A DNA stretch of 64,000 nt from Candidatus Caldarchaeum subterraneum (GCA_000270325.1 BA000048.1:211041-275040); one strand, 5' to 3'. Positions 42,431-51,088 are shown, counted from the first letter of the stretch. The notes: generated from the sequence alone by a model not told the origin. A program made the numbers and translations.

Positions 42431-43636
42431 ATGTCATCAGAGTCTTGGCGTGGAGAAAAACACTGGGTGAGCCCCTACAACTTCGCTCCACAGGTTGTTA
42501 GCCAGTTCAACTTTCCCGAGAAGATTGAGATTTATGATGTTACTTTGAGGGATGGGGAGCAGACACCTGGCGTCGTGCTGAAGGCTTCTGAGAAGCTGGA
42601 GATAGCGAAGGCGTTGGATGAACTGGGTGTCCACAGGCTTGAGGCGGGGATGCCTGTTGTCTCCGAGGAGGACTTCAACGCTGTGAAGATTATTGCCAAC
42701 GAGGGCCTCAGAGCGAAAGTTTTCGGGTTCGCCCGCCTCGTGAAAGAAGACATCGACGCAGCACTCAAAGCAGATGTCTCAGGAATAGTCACCGAGGGCC
42801 CTGTCGGGGTTCCGAAGCTGATGCAGTTCGGCTGGCGGCCCGAGGACGTTGTGGAGAAGGCGGTGACGCATGTGCAGTATGCAAAGGACCATGGGCTCTA
42901 CACTGTTTTCTTCGGAGTGGATGGCACGAGGGCTGACATTAACTTCCTCAAACACATTTACAAGCGGGTTGTGGACGAGGCTAAACCAGACGCGGTCGCG
43001 GTTGTTGACACCTTTGGATGCGCTTCACCTGAAGGGTTTAGGTATCTTGTTGGAGAGATTGTGCAGACGGTGAGGGTGCCTGTCGAGGTTCACTGCCACA
43101 ACGACTTTGGCATGGGGACGGCGGTGAGCATCGCCGGGTTGTCCGCTGGAGCGCGCGTGGTTCATGTCTCTGTTAACGGGATTGGTGAGAGAGCTGGTAA
43201 CGCGGCGCTTGAAGAGGTTGCCCTAAGCCTCGAGCTACTCTATGGCAGACGCCTCGGCCTCCGCCTCGAAAAGCTCGTGGAAGTCTCCCGGCTTGTGGAG
43301 AAGTTGACAGGGTTTAGGCTCGCCGCCAACAAACCTGTCGTCGGCGAGAGAGTTTTTACAAGAGAATCCGGCATATCTGTCGCCGGCTGGGTAAAGTATC
43401 ACCTCGGCTCCGAAGCCTTTCTACCAGAGCTCGTCGGAAACAGGCATGATGTCCTCGTGGGCAAAAAGAGCGGAAAACATTCTATCGAATGGAAGCTCGA
43501 GAAACTCGGTGTGAAAGCGTCGCCCGAAGAGGTTCAGGCCCTCCTCCAGAAAGTGAAAGAGATATCTATCATTAAGAAGAGGGCTTTGTCGGATGAGGAG
43601 CTTCTCGAATGTCTGGCGACAGTGAGGCGGAGCTAG
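42431..43636 (+). CDS. HMGL-like acyltransferase (homocitrate/isopropylmalate/citramalate synthase type)
   Basis: DRE-TIM-barrel condensing enzyme, 401 residues. IEIYDVTLRDGEQTPGVVL has the D-R-E-type motif (TLRDGEQ). VEVHCHNDFGMGTA holds the metal-binding His pair, and HVSVNGIGERAGNAALEEVA is the second signature. VLVGKKSGKHSIEWKLEKLG near the end resembles the region after the barrel in homocitrate synthases. It lacks a full LeuA regulatory domain. It condenses acetyl-CoA or another acyl-CoA with a 2-oxo acid; which one cannot be told. Begins one base after the FAH stop and overlaps the E1-alpha gene by 28 bases. Confidence 0.85.
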   Translation: MSSESWRGEKHWVSPYNFAPQVVSQFNFPEKIEIYDVTLRDGEQTPGVVLKASEKLEIAKALDELGVHRLEAGMPVVSEEDFNAVKIIANEGLRAKVFGFARLVKEDIDAALKADVSGIVTEGPVGVPKLMQFGWRPEDVVEKAVTHVQYAKDHGLYTVFFGVDGTRADINFLKHIYKRVVDEAKPDAVAVVDTFGCASPEGFRYLVGEIVQTVRVPVEVHCHNDFGMGTAVSIAGLSAGARVVHVSVNGIGERAGNAALEEVALSLELLYGRRLGLRLEKLVEVSRLVEKLTGFRLAANKPVVGERVFTRESGISVAGWVKYHLGSEAFLPELVGNRHDVLVGKKSGKHSIEWKLEKLGVKASPEEVQALLQKVKEISIIKKRALSDEELLECLATVRRS

Positions 43637-44685
43637 GGCTCTACAGGGTTTTAAGCCCTGAAGGGGAGCTGGTCGGAGAGCCTGACCCCAGCCTCTCCAA
43701 CGAAACCATGCGTAAAATGATGCGTGATATGGTGGTTTTGAGAGCGTTTGACCAGTGGATGCTTAAAATTCATCCTCTCGGCAAAGCATCTCGCTACGCG
43801 CCTGTCGAGGGGCAGGAGGCCTCTGTCGTCGGAAGCGTTCACAGCTTGAGCGACGTTGACTGGACGTTTCCCACCTACCGTGAGCTCACCGTGGGTCTTC
43901 TCAGAGGGGCTCCTCTCACCACTTTGATTCACAGGATGTTTGCCACGAGCCTCGACCACATGAAGGGCCATGAAATCACGTTATACGGTGACAAACGGTA
44001 CAGGATTGTCGTGGGCGCGGGAGCGGTTTCTCTGATGTGTCCAGTGGCGGTGGGCATGGCGATGGCGGCGAAGAAACGCGGCGAGAAAGAGGTGTTTCTG
44101 GTTTACTTGGGCGATGGAGCCACCTCCAAGGGAGATTTCCACGAGGCGATAAACTGGGCCGGTGTCTTCAAGCCGCCTGTCATCTTCTTTGTCCAGAACA
44201 ACCAGTGGGCCATCTCCATACCCTTCAAAAAGCAGACGGCCTCTCCAACAATAGCGGTAAAGGCCAAGGCCTATGGGATTCCGGGAATAAGGGTTGACGG
44301 CAACGATGTCCTCGCAGTCTACACCGTTTGCAGAAGGTTTGTGGAGAAGGCTCGTGCGGGCGAGGGAGCTGTTCTGATAGAGGCTGTCACATACAGGATG
44401 GGGCCTCATACAACAGCTGACGACCCCTCGAAATACCGTTCCGAGAAGGAGGTTGAAGAGATGAGAGCATTTGACCCGTTGAAGCGGATGCGGATTTACC
44501 TCACCCGCAACGGATTGTGGTCTCCCGAGGAGGAGCAGAAGATTGTGGAGAGTTTCAGGGATGAGCTACGCCGCGCCACCGAGGAAGCGGAGAAAACACC
44601 GCCACCTCATCCACGTGTCATCTTTGAAGACGTTTACGCAGAGCTTCCATGGCATCTGAGTGAAGAGATGGCTGAACTAGGTTGA
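43609..44685 (+). CDS. Thiamine-diphosphate dehydrogenase E1 component, alpha subunit (PdhA/BkdA1-like)
   Basis: Alpha subunit of a 2-oxo acid dehydrogenase, 358 residues. The ThDP/Mg motif GDGATSKGDFHEAINWAGVFKPPVIFFVQNNQWAIS is clear (about residues 165-200 as GDGA...NN). FPTYRELTVGLLRG near 85 and YRMGPHTTADDPSKYRS near 265 are family signatures, the latter holding the phosphorylation-loop equivalent. No beta subunit, E2 or E3 gene is in the window, so it must pair with a distant partner or work differently. The start lies inside the end of the preceding gene. Confidence 0.88.
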   Translation: MSGDSEAELGLYRVLSPEGELVGEPDPSLSNETMRKMMRDMVVLRAFDQWMLKIHPLGKASRYAPVEGQEASVVGSVHSLSDVDWTFPTYRELTVGLLRGAPLTTLIHRMFATSLDHMKGHEITLYGDKRYRIVVGAGAVSLMCPVAVGMAMAAKKRGEKEVFLVYLGDGATSKGDFHEAINWAGVFKPPVIFFVQNNQWAISIPFKKQTASPTIAVKAKAYGIPGIRVDGNDVLAVYTVCRRFVEKARAGEGAVLIEAVTYRMGPHTTADDPSKYRSEKEVEEMRAFDPLKRMRIYLTRNGLWSPEEEQKIVESFRDELRRATEEAEKTPPPHPRVIFEDVYAELPWHLSEEMAELG

Positions 44686-45542
44686 AGCTGAAACCTTGGA
44701 CGGTCACCCTAGCCGATACAAAAGACCTTCACCCGCATGAGCAATCTATTCCACAAACAGTGTCCCGCATAGCCGAGGACATCGCTCAAAAGGGCCGTTT
44801 TATAGACCCTGTGATAGTTGACGCGGAGACCGGGCTGGTGGTTGACGGTACACATAGGGTTGAGGCGGCGATAAGACTTGGCCTCGGAAAAATCCCGGTC
44901 TACACAGTTGACTACATGTCGCCACGGGTTATCCTCGCAGGATGGGGACGGGCTGCCTCAAAAAACATGTCCAAAGAAGAGCTTCGCGGGTTATGTAGTC
45001 AACTGGGCTTCACAGAGTCCGAAACAGACTACGCCGCACGGTTCATGTGGAGCGATGGATATGTGCTACAGGTCAAGCATCGTGAAGATCTGTCGACTAG
45101 GCAGGTTTACGAGAAACTCTCCATCATTGACCAAAGCCTGCAGCACCTTGGCATATCTTATGTCAGGGACGGGGACGTCGAGGAGCTTGTCAAACAGGGT
45201 AAACATGTTTTCGGATACTTGCTGAGGCCCTTGAGGAAAGAGGAGGTCGTTTCAATCGTTAAACAGGGCTACAGGCTTCCTCCCAAGTCTACCCGCCACC
45301 TAGTCGACAAGAGGCCGATGTACATAAACTGCCCCCTTGAAATTCTCCGGAGCAGCAACGCGGTGGAAAAATTTGCTGAATTTCTCTCAGAAGGTTTCTG
45401 GGTGGAGCTGGGCCCCGGAGCTGAGCTGGACAGAAGATATGATGAAAAAATCATGGTTTTCTACAGGGAGGATTTGGCATCATTTTATCCTGAGAAGCTG
45501 CTCAAGCTTGTCAAGAGCTCGTTGAAGCAAACGCTTCGATGA
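44682..45542 (+). CDS. ParB/Srx-fold protein, possibly serine kinase (SerK-like)
   Basis: A 286-residue protein with an N-terminal ParB-like nuclease fold (LHPHEQSIPQTVSRIAEDI, then DPVIVDAETGLVVDGTHRVEAAIRLGLGKIPVY). It has no helix-turn-helix partner domain of a chromosome-partition ParB. The layout recalls the ADP-dependent free-serine kinase SerK of Thermococcus, a ParB-like enzyme. Glu20 in HPHEQ would then be the catalytic Glu and DGTHR (55-59) the phosphate-binding part. The convergent neighbour is phosphoglycerate dehydrogenase, the serine pathway's first enzyme. Starts at TTG 44682 with its TTGA overlapping the previous stop. The kinase call is a hypothesis. Confidence 0.6.
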   Translation: MKLKPWTVTLADTKDLHPHEQSIPQTVSRIAEDIAQKGRFIDPVIVDAETGLVVDGTHRVEAAIRLGLGKIPVYTVDYMSPRVILAGWGRAASKNMSKEELRGLCSQLGFTESETDYAARFMWSDGYVLQVKHREDLSTRQVYEKLSIIDQSLQHLGISYVRDGDVEELVKQGKHVFGYLLRPLRKEEVVSIVKQGYRLPPKSTRHLVDKRPMYINCPLEILRSSNAVEKFAEFLSEGFWVELGPGAELDRRYDEKIMVFYREDLASFYPEKLLKLVKSSLKQTLR

Positions 45543-46443
45543 CCTTTTTCGCCAGCATCGTCGCAGCGGCTTCCTGAGCCTCCAGAGTTTGCGCCCCTAT
45601 GTGAGGAGTTAGCACAACGTTGTCCAGCTCGAGAAGTTTGCTTCCTGTAGGCGGCTCTTTCTCGAAAACATCGAGACCTGCGCCCGCTATTCTACCGTTT
45701 TTTAGAGCGTTGTAGAGAGCTTCTTCGTCTATGACCTCTCCCCGAGAGGCGTTTATGATTATCGCCTTCGGCTTCATCATCTCTAGTTTACTGGCGTCGA
45801 TTAGGTGTCTTGTCTCTGGTGTAAGGGGAACATGCAGGGTTATGACGTCTGCTGTCTTCAGCACTTCTTCGAGGCTTGTGAGCTTGGCCCCGGCTTTTGC
45901 AAGAACCTCCTCCGGTATCGGTATGACATCGTAGGCGACAACCTTCATCCCCATGGCATGCGCTATCTCGGCCACTCGCCGCCCAATCCGTCCATAGCCC
46001 ACAACACCGAGAGTCTTCCCCGCCAGCTCAACACCCATGGCCTCGGATTTGGGCCACTTACCTGAGCGAACCTGCTTATCACACCACGCGATTTTACGGG
46101 CCACGGCTATCATCAACCCGATGACCAGCTCGGCCACGCTTTCGGTGGAGGACTCGGGTGTGTTCAGCACTTTGACACCATGCCGCGCCGCGGCCTCGAG
46201 GTCGACGTTGTCAAGCCCCACTCCAGCTCGGCCCACAACCTTCAACACAGGCACACCACGTTCAATAACCTTAGCCGTCACCTTTGTCCTACCACGGACA
46301 AGCAACACATCATAGCCACCAATAACAGATTCAAGCTCCTCCGCTGAAATCCCCGGGCGCAAATCCACCGTAAAACCCGCTCTCTCCAGCATATCGACCG
46401 CCGACCTGTCAACAGGGTCGGCCACCAAAACCCTCCTGTTCAC
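45511..46443 (-). CDS. serA: D-3-phosphoglycerate dehydrogenase (SerA-like)
   Basis: NAD-dependent 2-hydroxy acid dehydrogenase, 310 residues from GTG 46443. A minus-strand TATA box 25 bases upstream supports this start; an ATG at 46500 would add 19 residues that do not fit the family. Features are VLVRGRTKVTAKVIERG, GRAGVGLDNVDLEAAARHGVKVLNTP, the Rossmann GKTLGVVGYGRIGRRVAEIA, catalytic Arg in NASRGEVIDEEAL, Glu in FEKEPP and His in LTPHIGAQT. No ACT domain, as in many short archaeal forms. It catalyses the first step of serine synthesis. Overlaps the SerK-like gene tail to tail by 32 bases. Confidence 0.85.
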   Translation of the reverse strand: MNRRVLVADPVDRSAVDMLERAGFTVDLRPGISAEELESVIGGYDVLLVRGRTKVTAKVIERGVPVLKVVGRAGVGLDNVDLEAAARHGVKVLNTPESSTESVAELVIGLMIAVARKIAWCDKQVRSGKWPKSEAMGVELAGKTLGVVGYGRIGRRVAEIAHAMGMKVVAYDVIPIPEEVLAKAGAKLTSLEEVLKTADVITLHVPLTPETRHLIDASKLEMMKPKAIIINASRGEVIDEEALYNALKNGRIAGAGLDVFEKEPPTGSKLLELDNVVLTPHIGAQTLEAQEAAATMLAKKVIEAFASTSS

Positions 46444-46462
46444 AGAAACCTCACCTACTTCA

Positions 46463-46474
46463 GCATATATAAGC
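46463..46474 (-). promoter_or_regulatory. TATA box for serA
   Basis: Minus-strand GCTTATATATGC is centred about 25 bases before GTG 46443. It is the reason for choosing that start. Confidence 0.5.
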
Positions 46475-46507
46475 GCATGTCGGGACAGGGTCTTGTTCAT
46501 CCTGCTA

Positions 46508-46517
46508 ACTTATATGT
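46508..46517 (+). promoter_or_regulatory. TATA box for the S26e gene
   Basis: ACTTATATGT is centred about 31 bases before ATG 46543. Confidence 0.5.
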
Positions 46518-46542
46518 AGGCTGCGTGTGCTGTTTAGCGGAT

Positions 46543-46827
46543 ATGCCGTTCAAGCGTAAGAGCCGTGGAAGGTCGAAAGGTGCTAAGGGGAAGGAGCCTA
46601 CTGTTCAGTGCGACAACTGTGGAGCATATGTGCCGAGGAGCAAGGTGCAGCGTGTGACGCGGCGTGTTTCGCTTGTCCGAGGGGACCTGGCCCGTGAGCT
46701 GAAGCAGGCGGGAGCTTATCTCGCTGAAAACATCGTCGTCAAAAACCTCTGCATCAGCTGCGCCATCCACTATGGTGTCCTCAAGGTAAGGGCCCGCGAC
46801 GAGAGAAAACCCGAGCAATTCCTCTAA
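46543..46827 (+). CDS. rps26e: Ribosomal protein S26e
   Basis: Small-subunit ribosomal protein found in eukaryotes and in Crenarchaeota, Thaumarchaeota and relatives but not in euryarchaea or bacteria. From ATG 46543 it is 94 residues, the normal archaeal length. It has the basic N-terminus MPFKRKSRGRSKG and a zinc site of Cys23/Cys26 (CDNC) and Cys70/Cys73 (CISC). Divergent from serA with two separate TATA boxes. The gene is a useful lineage marker. Confidence 0.92.
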   Translation: MPFKRKSRGRSKGAKGKEPTVQCDNCGAYVPRSKVQRVTRRVSLVRGDLARELKQAGAYLAENIVVKNLCISCAIHYGVLKVRARDERKPEQFL

Positions 46828-46883
46828 GATGTTGGATATGGTTTATTAGAGGCCCGACCGCACACTGGCTCAGGTGAGGATAT

Positions 46884-47852
46884 ATGACCACTGCGCAGGA
46901 GAGGGCAAGGCTATCCCTCGTCAAGCTCCGTCTCGCCATGGTCGGTACATGGGCGCTGATAACGGGAGTGGCCTCGCTTCTCTTCGTGGCTGTGCTGACG
47001 TTTCTCCGTATACCACTTCTCAACTTCTACACCATCATAGGGTTTGTCGTCGTCTTCCACGTCTTCCAGTGGCTTATAGGGCCCTACATAATCGGAGCGG
47101 TTTACAGGACACGGCCAGCGGCGGAGGCTGGGCTTGGCTGGGTTGAGGAAGCTGTCAACAGGCTGAGCATGGCAGCGGGGATGGAGAAGCCGCCGAAAAC
47201 CTATGTGGCGGAAATAGACATACCCAACGCATTCGCATTCGGCAGCCCCCTCACAGGACCCATGGTCGCCGTCACCCGCCGACTCGTAGAAAGCCTTCCA
47301 CGGGAAGAGGTTGAAGCTGTCATAGGACACGAGCTGGGCCACATCAAACACCGCGACGTCGCCTTCATGATGGCGATAAGCATCATCCCAGCCATCATCT
47401 ACTACCTCGGCTACACCCTGTTTGTTTCCGGAGCCTACAGCGGCCGCCGTGAAGGAGGAGCCTATACATTCCTCATCGGAATCGCGTTGATGGTTTTCAG
47501 CTTCATCTTCAACATATTTGTCTTCTACATGAGCAGGCTCCGCGAATACTACGCCGACTACTTCGCCGCAAAAACCGTGCCCAATGGTGCCCGAAACCTT
47601 CAGCGTGCCCTCGTCAGAATCATGATGCTTGCTGGCAGGCTGAGGAGGGAAGAGGTGGCCCACGTGGAGCAGTTTAAGGCCTTCTTCATAGCCGACCCCG
47701 AAGTCAAGCTCCAAGCATTCGGCGACATAGATAGAGTCGTTGAAGAAGTGAAGAACCGTAAACCCAGCACAGTGGCTGAGCTCTTCAGCACACACCCCGA
47801 CCCTGCCAAACGGCTTAGAGCGCTCGACAACTACGTCTTCAGTATGCCCTAG
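46884..47852 (+). CDS. htpX: HtpX-like M48 membrane metalloprotease
   Basis: Zinc protease that degrades damaged membrane proteins, 322 residues. Two N-terminal helices (about 21-42 and 49-70) are followed by the zinc motif GHELGHIKH (His149, Glu150, His153), two more helices (about 163-210) and REYYADYFAA, carrying the third ligand Glu. NAFAFGSPLTGPMVAVTRRLVE before the zinc motif is typical. A GGTGAGG ribosome-binding site lies seven bases before the ATG. Convergent with proS, sharing 14 bases. Confidence 0.92.
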   Translation: MTTAQERARLSLVKLRLAMVGTWALITGVASLLFVAVLTFLRIPLLNFYTIIGFVVVFHVFQWLIGPYIIGAVYRTRPAAEAGLGWVEEAVNRLSMAAGMEKPPKTYVAEIDIPNAFAFGSPLTGPMVAVTRRLVESLPREEVEAVIGHELGHIKHRDVAFMMAISIIPAIIYYLGYTLFVSGAYSGRREGGAYTFLIGIALMVFSFIFNIFVFYMSRLREYYADYFAAKTVPNGARNLQRALVRIMMLAGRLRREEVAHVEQFKAFFIADPEVKLQAFGDIDRVVEEVKNRKPSTVAELFSTHPDPAKRLRALDNYVFSMP

Positions 47853-49272
47853 CGAAGTAAACCACTTCAGCCGCGTTTTTTCCACAGACTACGCAGGGGC
47901 CGCTTGGCACCTCGAGCTCGTCGAACCTGCTACCCCTCAACTCTCCGCCAGCTGCTGCTTTCAGCTGCTCAGCACACTCCACCGAGCCGCACCAGTCAAG
48001 CCTAGCTATCCTTCTCTCAGAAATGACTTTCTTGGCCTCATCTATCGAGGAAACCTCCACAACCATCTGACGCATGATACGCCAGCTCCGCTCCGCGAGG
48101 CTCTGCCCCATATTCGTCAACACATTTTCCACAGCCCTTTCAATCTCCTCGACAGCGACAACCTGTTTCTCCAACGTATCCCGTCTAAACAGTGTAGCCC
48201 TGTTCTCCGCCACCTCACGCGGCCCAATCTCAAGCCTCACAGGCACCCCCAGTTTCTCCCAGTGGTAAAACTTTTCACCCGGGGTCACATCCTCTCGGTC
48301 ATCAACCTTTACAGCAAACTTTTGCAGCCTCTCCGCGAGGCTGTGGCAGAATTGTTTAATGGACTCCTCCTGGCCTTTGAAGACTATGGGGACAATTACC
48401 ACGTGAAGAGGGGCGACGACGGGCGGAAGCACAAGACCTCTGTCATCGCCGTGCTGGCTTATCAACGCAGCCAAAACCCTGCTGTAGCCAAACCCATAGC
48501 AGAGCTGATGAGGATTCTCACGTTTACCGTCCCGTGTCTCAAACTCAATCTCAAACACTTTCGAGAAGTTTTTCCCAAGGTTGTGAACGGTTGCGACCTG
48601 GTTCACTCTGCCGTCAGGGTTCCATGCATCAAAAGCTATCGAGTATCTTGCGCCGGGGAACTTGTCGAAATCAGGTCTCTTTAACACGAGGTAGGCGAGT
48701 CCAAGCTGGTCCAACACTTTGCGATAAATTTCCACAGCTTTTCTAACCTGTTGCTCAGCCTCCGCAGCCGTCGCATGAACAGTATGCGCCTCATTCCAAG
48801 GAATCTCCCGCACCCGTAGCAAAGGCCTCGTCGCCTTGGTCTCATGCCTGTAAACCATGTTGCTCTGGTGAACGAGAAGAGGAAGGTCTGCGTGACTCCG
48901 TATCCACAGCTTGAACATGGGATACATGATGGTCTCGCTCGTCGGCCTAACAATCAGCTTAACATCAAGCGGTTTACCTCCAGCCGACTCTATCACAAAC
49001 ACTTCTGTGCTGAAGCCTTTGATGTGCTGCGCCTCCTTACCGAGAAGCTCCTCAGTCGTCACAAGCGGGAAAATCATCTCCTTATGGCCCGTTTCCCGCA
49101 GCTCCTTCTCCAACATCTCACGCACACGTCTCAAAATATAGGCCCCATTCTCCAAATAAACAGAGAAACCCTTAACAGGAAAACGGTCATCCACAATCCG
49201 CGCCTCGAGCAAAAGCTTGTCAAACCACTCGCTGAAATTACGGTATTTGTTGAGCGCCGTGGCAGTCGACAT
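47839..49272 (-). CDS. proS: Prolyl-tRNA synthetase, archaeal/eukaryotic type
   Basis: Class II synthetase that charges tRNA-Pro, 477 residues, typical of the archaeal form without the bacterial insertion domain. Motif 2 region VYRHETKATRPLLRVREIPWNEAHTVHAT and motif 3 with GLVLPPVVAPLHVVIVPI are visible. The C-terminal zinc-like domain has WCGSVECAEQ and GPCVVCGK and ends with Tyr (FARAY), the usual C-terminal Tyr. ATG 49272 is chosen because the TATA box at 49294-49303 lies about 26 bases upstream; a TTG at 49293 would lie inside that box. Confidence 0.93.
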   Translation of the reverse strand: MSTATALNKYRNFSEWFDKLLLEARIVDDRFPVKGFSVYLENGAYILRRVREMLEKELRETGHKEMIFPLVTTEELLGKEAQHIKGFSTEVFVIESAGGKPLDVKLIVRPTSETIMYPMFKLWIRSHADLPLLVHQSNMVYRHETKATRPLLRVREIPWNEAHTVHATAAEAEQQVRKAVEIYRKVLDQLGLAYLVLKRPDFDKFPGARYSIAFDAWNPDGRVNQVATVHNLGKNFSKVFEIEFETRDGKRENPHQLCYGFGYSRVLAALISQHGDDRGLVLPPVVAPLHVVIVPIVFKGQEESIKQFCHSLAERLQKFAVKVDDREDVTPGEKFYHWEKLGVPVRLEIGPREVAENRATLFRRDTLEKQVVAVEEIERAVENVLTNMGQSLAERSWRIMRQMVVEVSSIDEAKKVISERRIARLDWCGSVECAEQLKAAAGGELRGSRFDELEVPSGPCVVCGKNAAEVVYFARAY

Positions 49273-49293
49273 CAAGCCATAAAAAAATCCCAA

Positions 49294-49303
49294 TCATATA
49301 TAA
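49294..49303 (-). promoter_or_regulatory. TATA box for proS
   Basis: Minus-strand TTATATATGA is centred about 26 bases before ATG 49272, fixing the start of a leaderless transcript. Confidence 0.5.
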
Positions 49304-49582
49304 CTGTATCAGTTGCCCCTTCACGTTAACCGAGGGGCCAGGGTGTTGTACTGTATGCCCCCTAGATGATTGCATTTTAGCTATAAGCTCTTCGTTGCAG
49401 GGGGAAGAGAGCCATGGCAGTGGTATACGTATAGAGGACATTTCATGGCACGCTCTGAGCGACGCCTAGAATGCAGCCAAACCCACATAGCATCAGAACT
49501 ATCATTATGTTGGTACAGACATTTTTGTAATATGGTGGGAATTAGTTAAATTTGTTTTATGGTGTATTGTTTTGAGTGATGG
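49304..49582. other. Intergenic stretch, no gene recognised
   Basis: About 280 bases between proS and the DUF4258-like gene. No coding frame, tRNA, snoRNA boxes or inverted repeat stands out. An AT-rich segment (GTTAAATTTGTTTTATGG, 49545-49562) may be the promoter of the following gene. Confidence 0.4.
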
Positions 49583-49888
49583 TTGGTGGATTTAATACTA
49601 TCTAGACATGCAAGCGAGAAGATTAAGCTCAGAAGGTTGAGGATGGAACTTATCAATCAGGTATTGAATAGCCCTGAACATATTTACTTCGATGTTGTTA
49701 CTAGGCTTTATGTAGCTATCAGAAAGGTAGAGTTTCATGATGAGAAGATTCCCTTGGTGGTTATTTACAGAACCGAGGATGACAGTTATTATATCGCCAC
49801 AGTGTATCCCTGTAAAGAGTTTGAAGAGGAAGTTGATAGAAAAGTTAAAAAAGGGAGATGGATAAAGGTAGGTGTAAGAGAGAAATGA
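49583..49888 (+). CDS. DUF4258-like, RelE-fold small protein (possible toxin)
   Basis: About 101 residues from TTG 49583 (or GTG 49586). It opens VDLILSRHASEKIKLRRL and has the pattern PEHIYFDVVTRLYVAIRKVE, then LVVIYRTEDDSYYIATVYPCK, as in DUF4258/RelE-like proteins. Their fold is an RNase toxin fold, though many members are not shown to be toxic. It overlaps the DUF2283 gene by four bases (ATGA), the arrangement of a toxin-antitoxin pair. Confidence 0.65.
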   Translation: MVDLILSRHASEKIKLRRLRMELINQVLNSPEHIYFDVVTRLYVAIRKVEFHDEKIPLVVIYRTEDDSYYIATVYPCKEFEEEVDRKVKKGRWIKVGVREK

Positions 49889-50103
49889 AGGTGACCTACG
49901 ACCCTGAAGCGGACATTATTTACATGGTTTTGAGAGACGGCGAAGTCTACGATAGCAGAGAGGAGAATGAGGACATTAGATTGGAATATGATAAAGAAGG
50001 GCAGCTAATAGGAATAGAGATAATGAACGCAAGAGCAAACCTCATTGCGGCCATTGCAAAGGAAATATCAAGAGAAATAAACAATGCTCTTCAGACAAGA
50101 TAA
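49885..50103 (+). CDS. DUF2283 small protein (possible antitoxin)
   Basis: A 72-residue protein with the DUF2283 pattern MKVTYDPEADIIYMVLRDG, then DIRLEYDKEGQLIGIEIMNA. DUF2283 proteins commonly lie next to DUF4258 or similar RelE-fold genes, so an antitoxin role is suggested by context. Translationally coupled to the gene before it. No DNA-binding domain is visible. Confidence 0.7.
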   Translation: MKVTYDPEADIIYMVLRDGEVYDSREENEDIRLEYDKEGQLIGIEIMNARANLIAAIAKEISREINNALQTR

Positions 50104-50404
50104 AATGATTTTTACCTCAATGCGTAGTTGCTCATCTGGCTTTGCTCTGCTGCTTCCCGGTTTTCACCGGATAAAATATTCTCCAAATGATATTGGGCTA
50201 TTGTAGGGGATGAATTGTGGAAACAGTAGGTAATCAGGCCGTAGGGCACGACGCATAGAGTGTGGCGCCAATCACCAGACACCTGTTCTCCGTCGGCTCT
50301 CTGGTTGCTAGTCTATAGTAACATTGTGAGGTTTTCTCACTGGGCCTGTTCGAATCATGTAGATAATCCTTTTTGGAGATAGGTTTTTAGAGTGGTGTTT
50401 ATGA
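50104..50404. other. Intergenic stretch, no gene recognised
   Basis: About 300 bases between the DUF2283 gene and atpD. It contains GTTCGAATC (50347-50355), which looks like a tRNA T-loop, but no tRNA can be folded around it. A few T-rich patches near 50363-50392 may include the atpD promoter. Nothing else stands out. Confidence 0.4.
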
Positions 50405-51088
50405 TTGGGTTTCGGTGCATCGCTTCTGTCGGTAAGCTTCGGTGGAAAGTTTCTCCCAACCAAGCTTGAGCTGATAAGGGCGAGGCGCAGCCTCCAGGTT
50501 GCGAAGAGCATTTACCGTATCCTGGAGGATAAGCGGGATGTTTTGGTGAGGCGGCTGAACGACTTGGTTGAGGTGGCTGAGGCGGAGCGTGAGAAGATGG
50601 AGCAGCCTCTTCGACAGGCTTACATGTCTTTATTCAAGGCCTATGCGGAGATGGGCTCTGTCAAGGTGGAGGCAATAGCCGCAACCACGCCGCCCTCCAT
50701 AGAGGTTAAGGTGAGCGAGAAAACCATCCTCGGCATAAGGATACCAACCCTCGAGATAGCCAGCACAAAAATCCCCCTCAACTACGGCCTCCTCGACACC
50801 GCCTCATCATTCGACGAAGCCGTCAGAAACTTCAGAGAAATCATCGCCACCCTCTGCAGAGTAGCCGAGATAGAGAACACAATATTCCGCCTCGCCGAGG
50901 AACTGAAGAAAACACAGCGCCTACTAAACGCCCTCGAACACCTCATCATCCCAAGATACCAGGAAGCCATAAAATTCATCAGCGCAAGCCTCGAAGAACG
51001 CGAAAGAGAAGACTTCGTAAAGCTCAAACACGTGAAACGCATTCTCGAGAGAAGAAAGGAGGTGGAGACACTTGGAGGAACAGGTTAG
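50405..51088 (+). CDS. atpD: V/A-type ATP synthase subunit D
   Basis: Central stalk (rotor) subunit of the archaeal ATP synthase, 227 residues, start TTG 50405. The family signature FLPTKLELIRARRSLQVAKSIYRILEDKRDVL is visible near the N-terminus, and the long coiled-coil ends with RRLNALEHLIIPRYQEAIKFI-type residues (about 186-206). The other ATPase subunits are not adjacent. Codon style changes about 290 bases into the gene. The last codons overlap a short coiled-coil reading frame (51072). Confidence 0.92.
   Translation: MGFGASLLSVSFGGKFLPTKLELIRARRSLQVAKSIYRILEDKRDVLVRRLNDLVEVAEAEREKMEQPLRQAYMSLFKAYAEMGSVKVEAIAATTPPSIEVKVSEKTILGIRIPTLEIASTKIPLNYGLLDTASSFDEAVRNFREIIATLCRVAEIENTIFRLAEELKKTQRLLNALEHLIIPRYQEAIKFISASLEEREREDFVKLKHVKRILERRKEVETLGGTG

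Noticed and set aside
46911-47885. Long open frame antisense to htpX (324 codons)
   Set aside because: It mirrors the htpX frame, has no family motifs and no promoter. HtpX carries HELGH and clear membrane helices, so it is the real gene.
50338-50366. tRNA-like T-loop GTTCGAATC
   Set aside because: The flanking bases do not pair as a T-stem and no D-arm, anticodon arm or acceptor stem is found around it.
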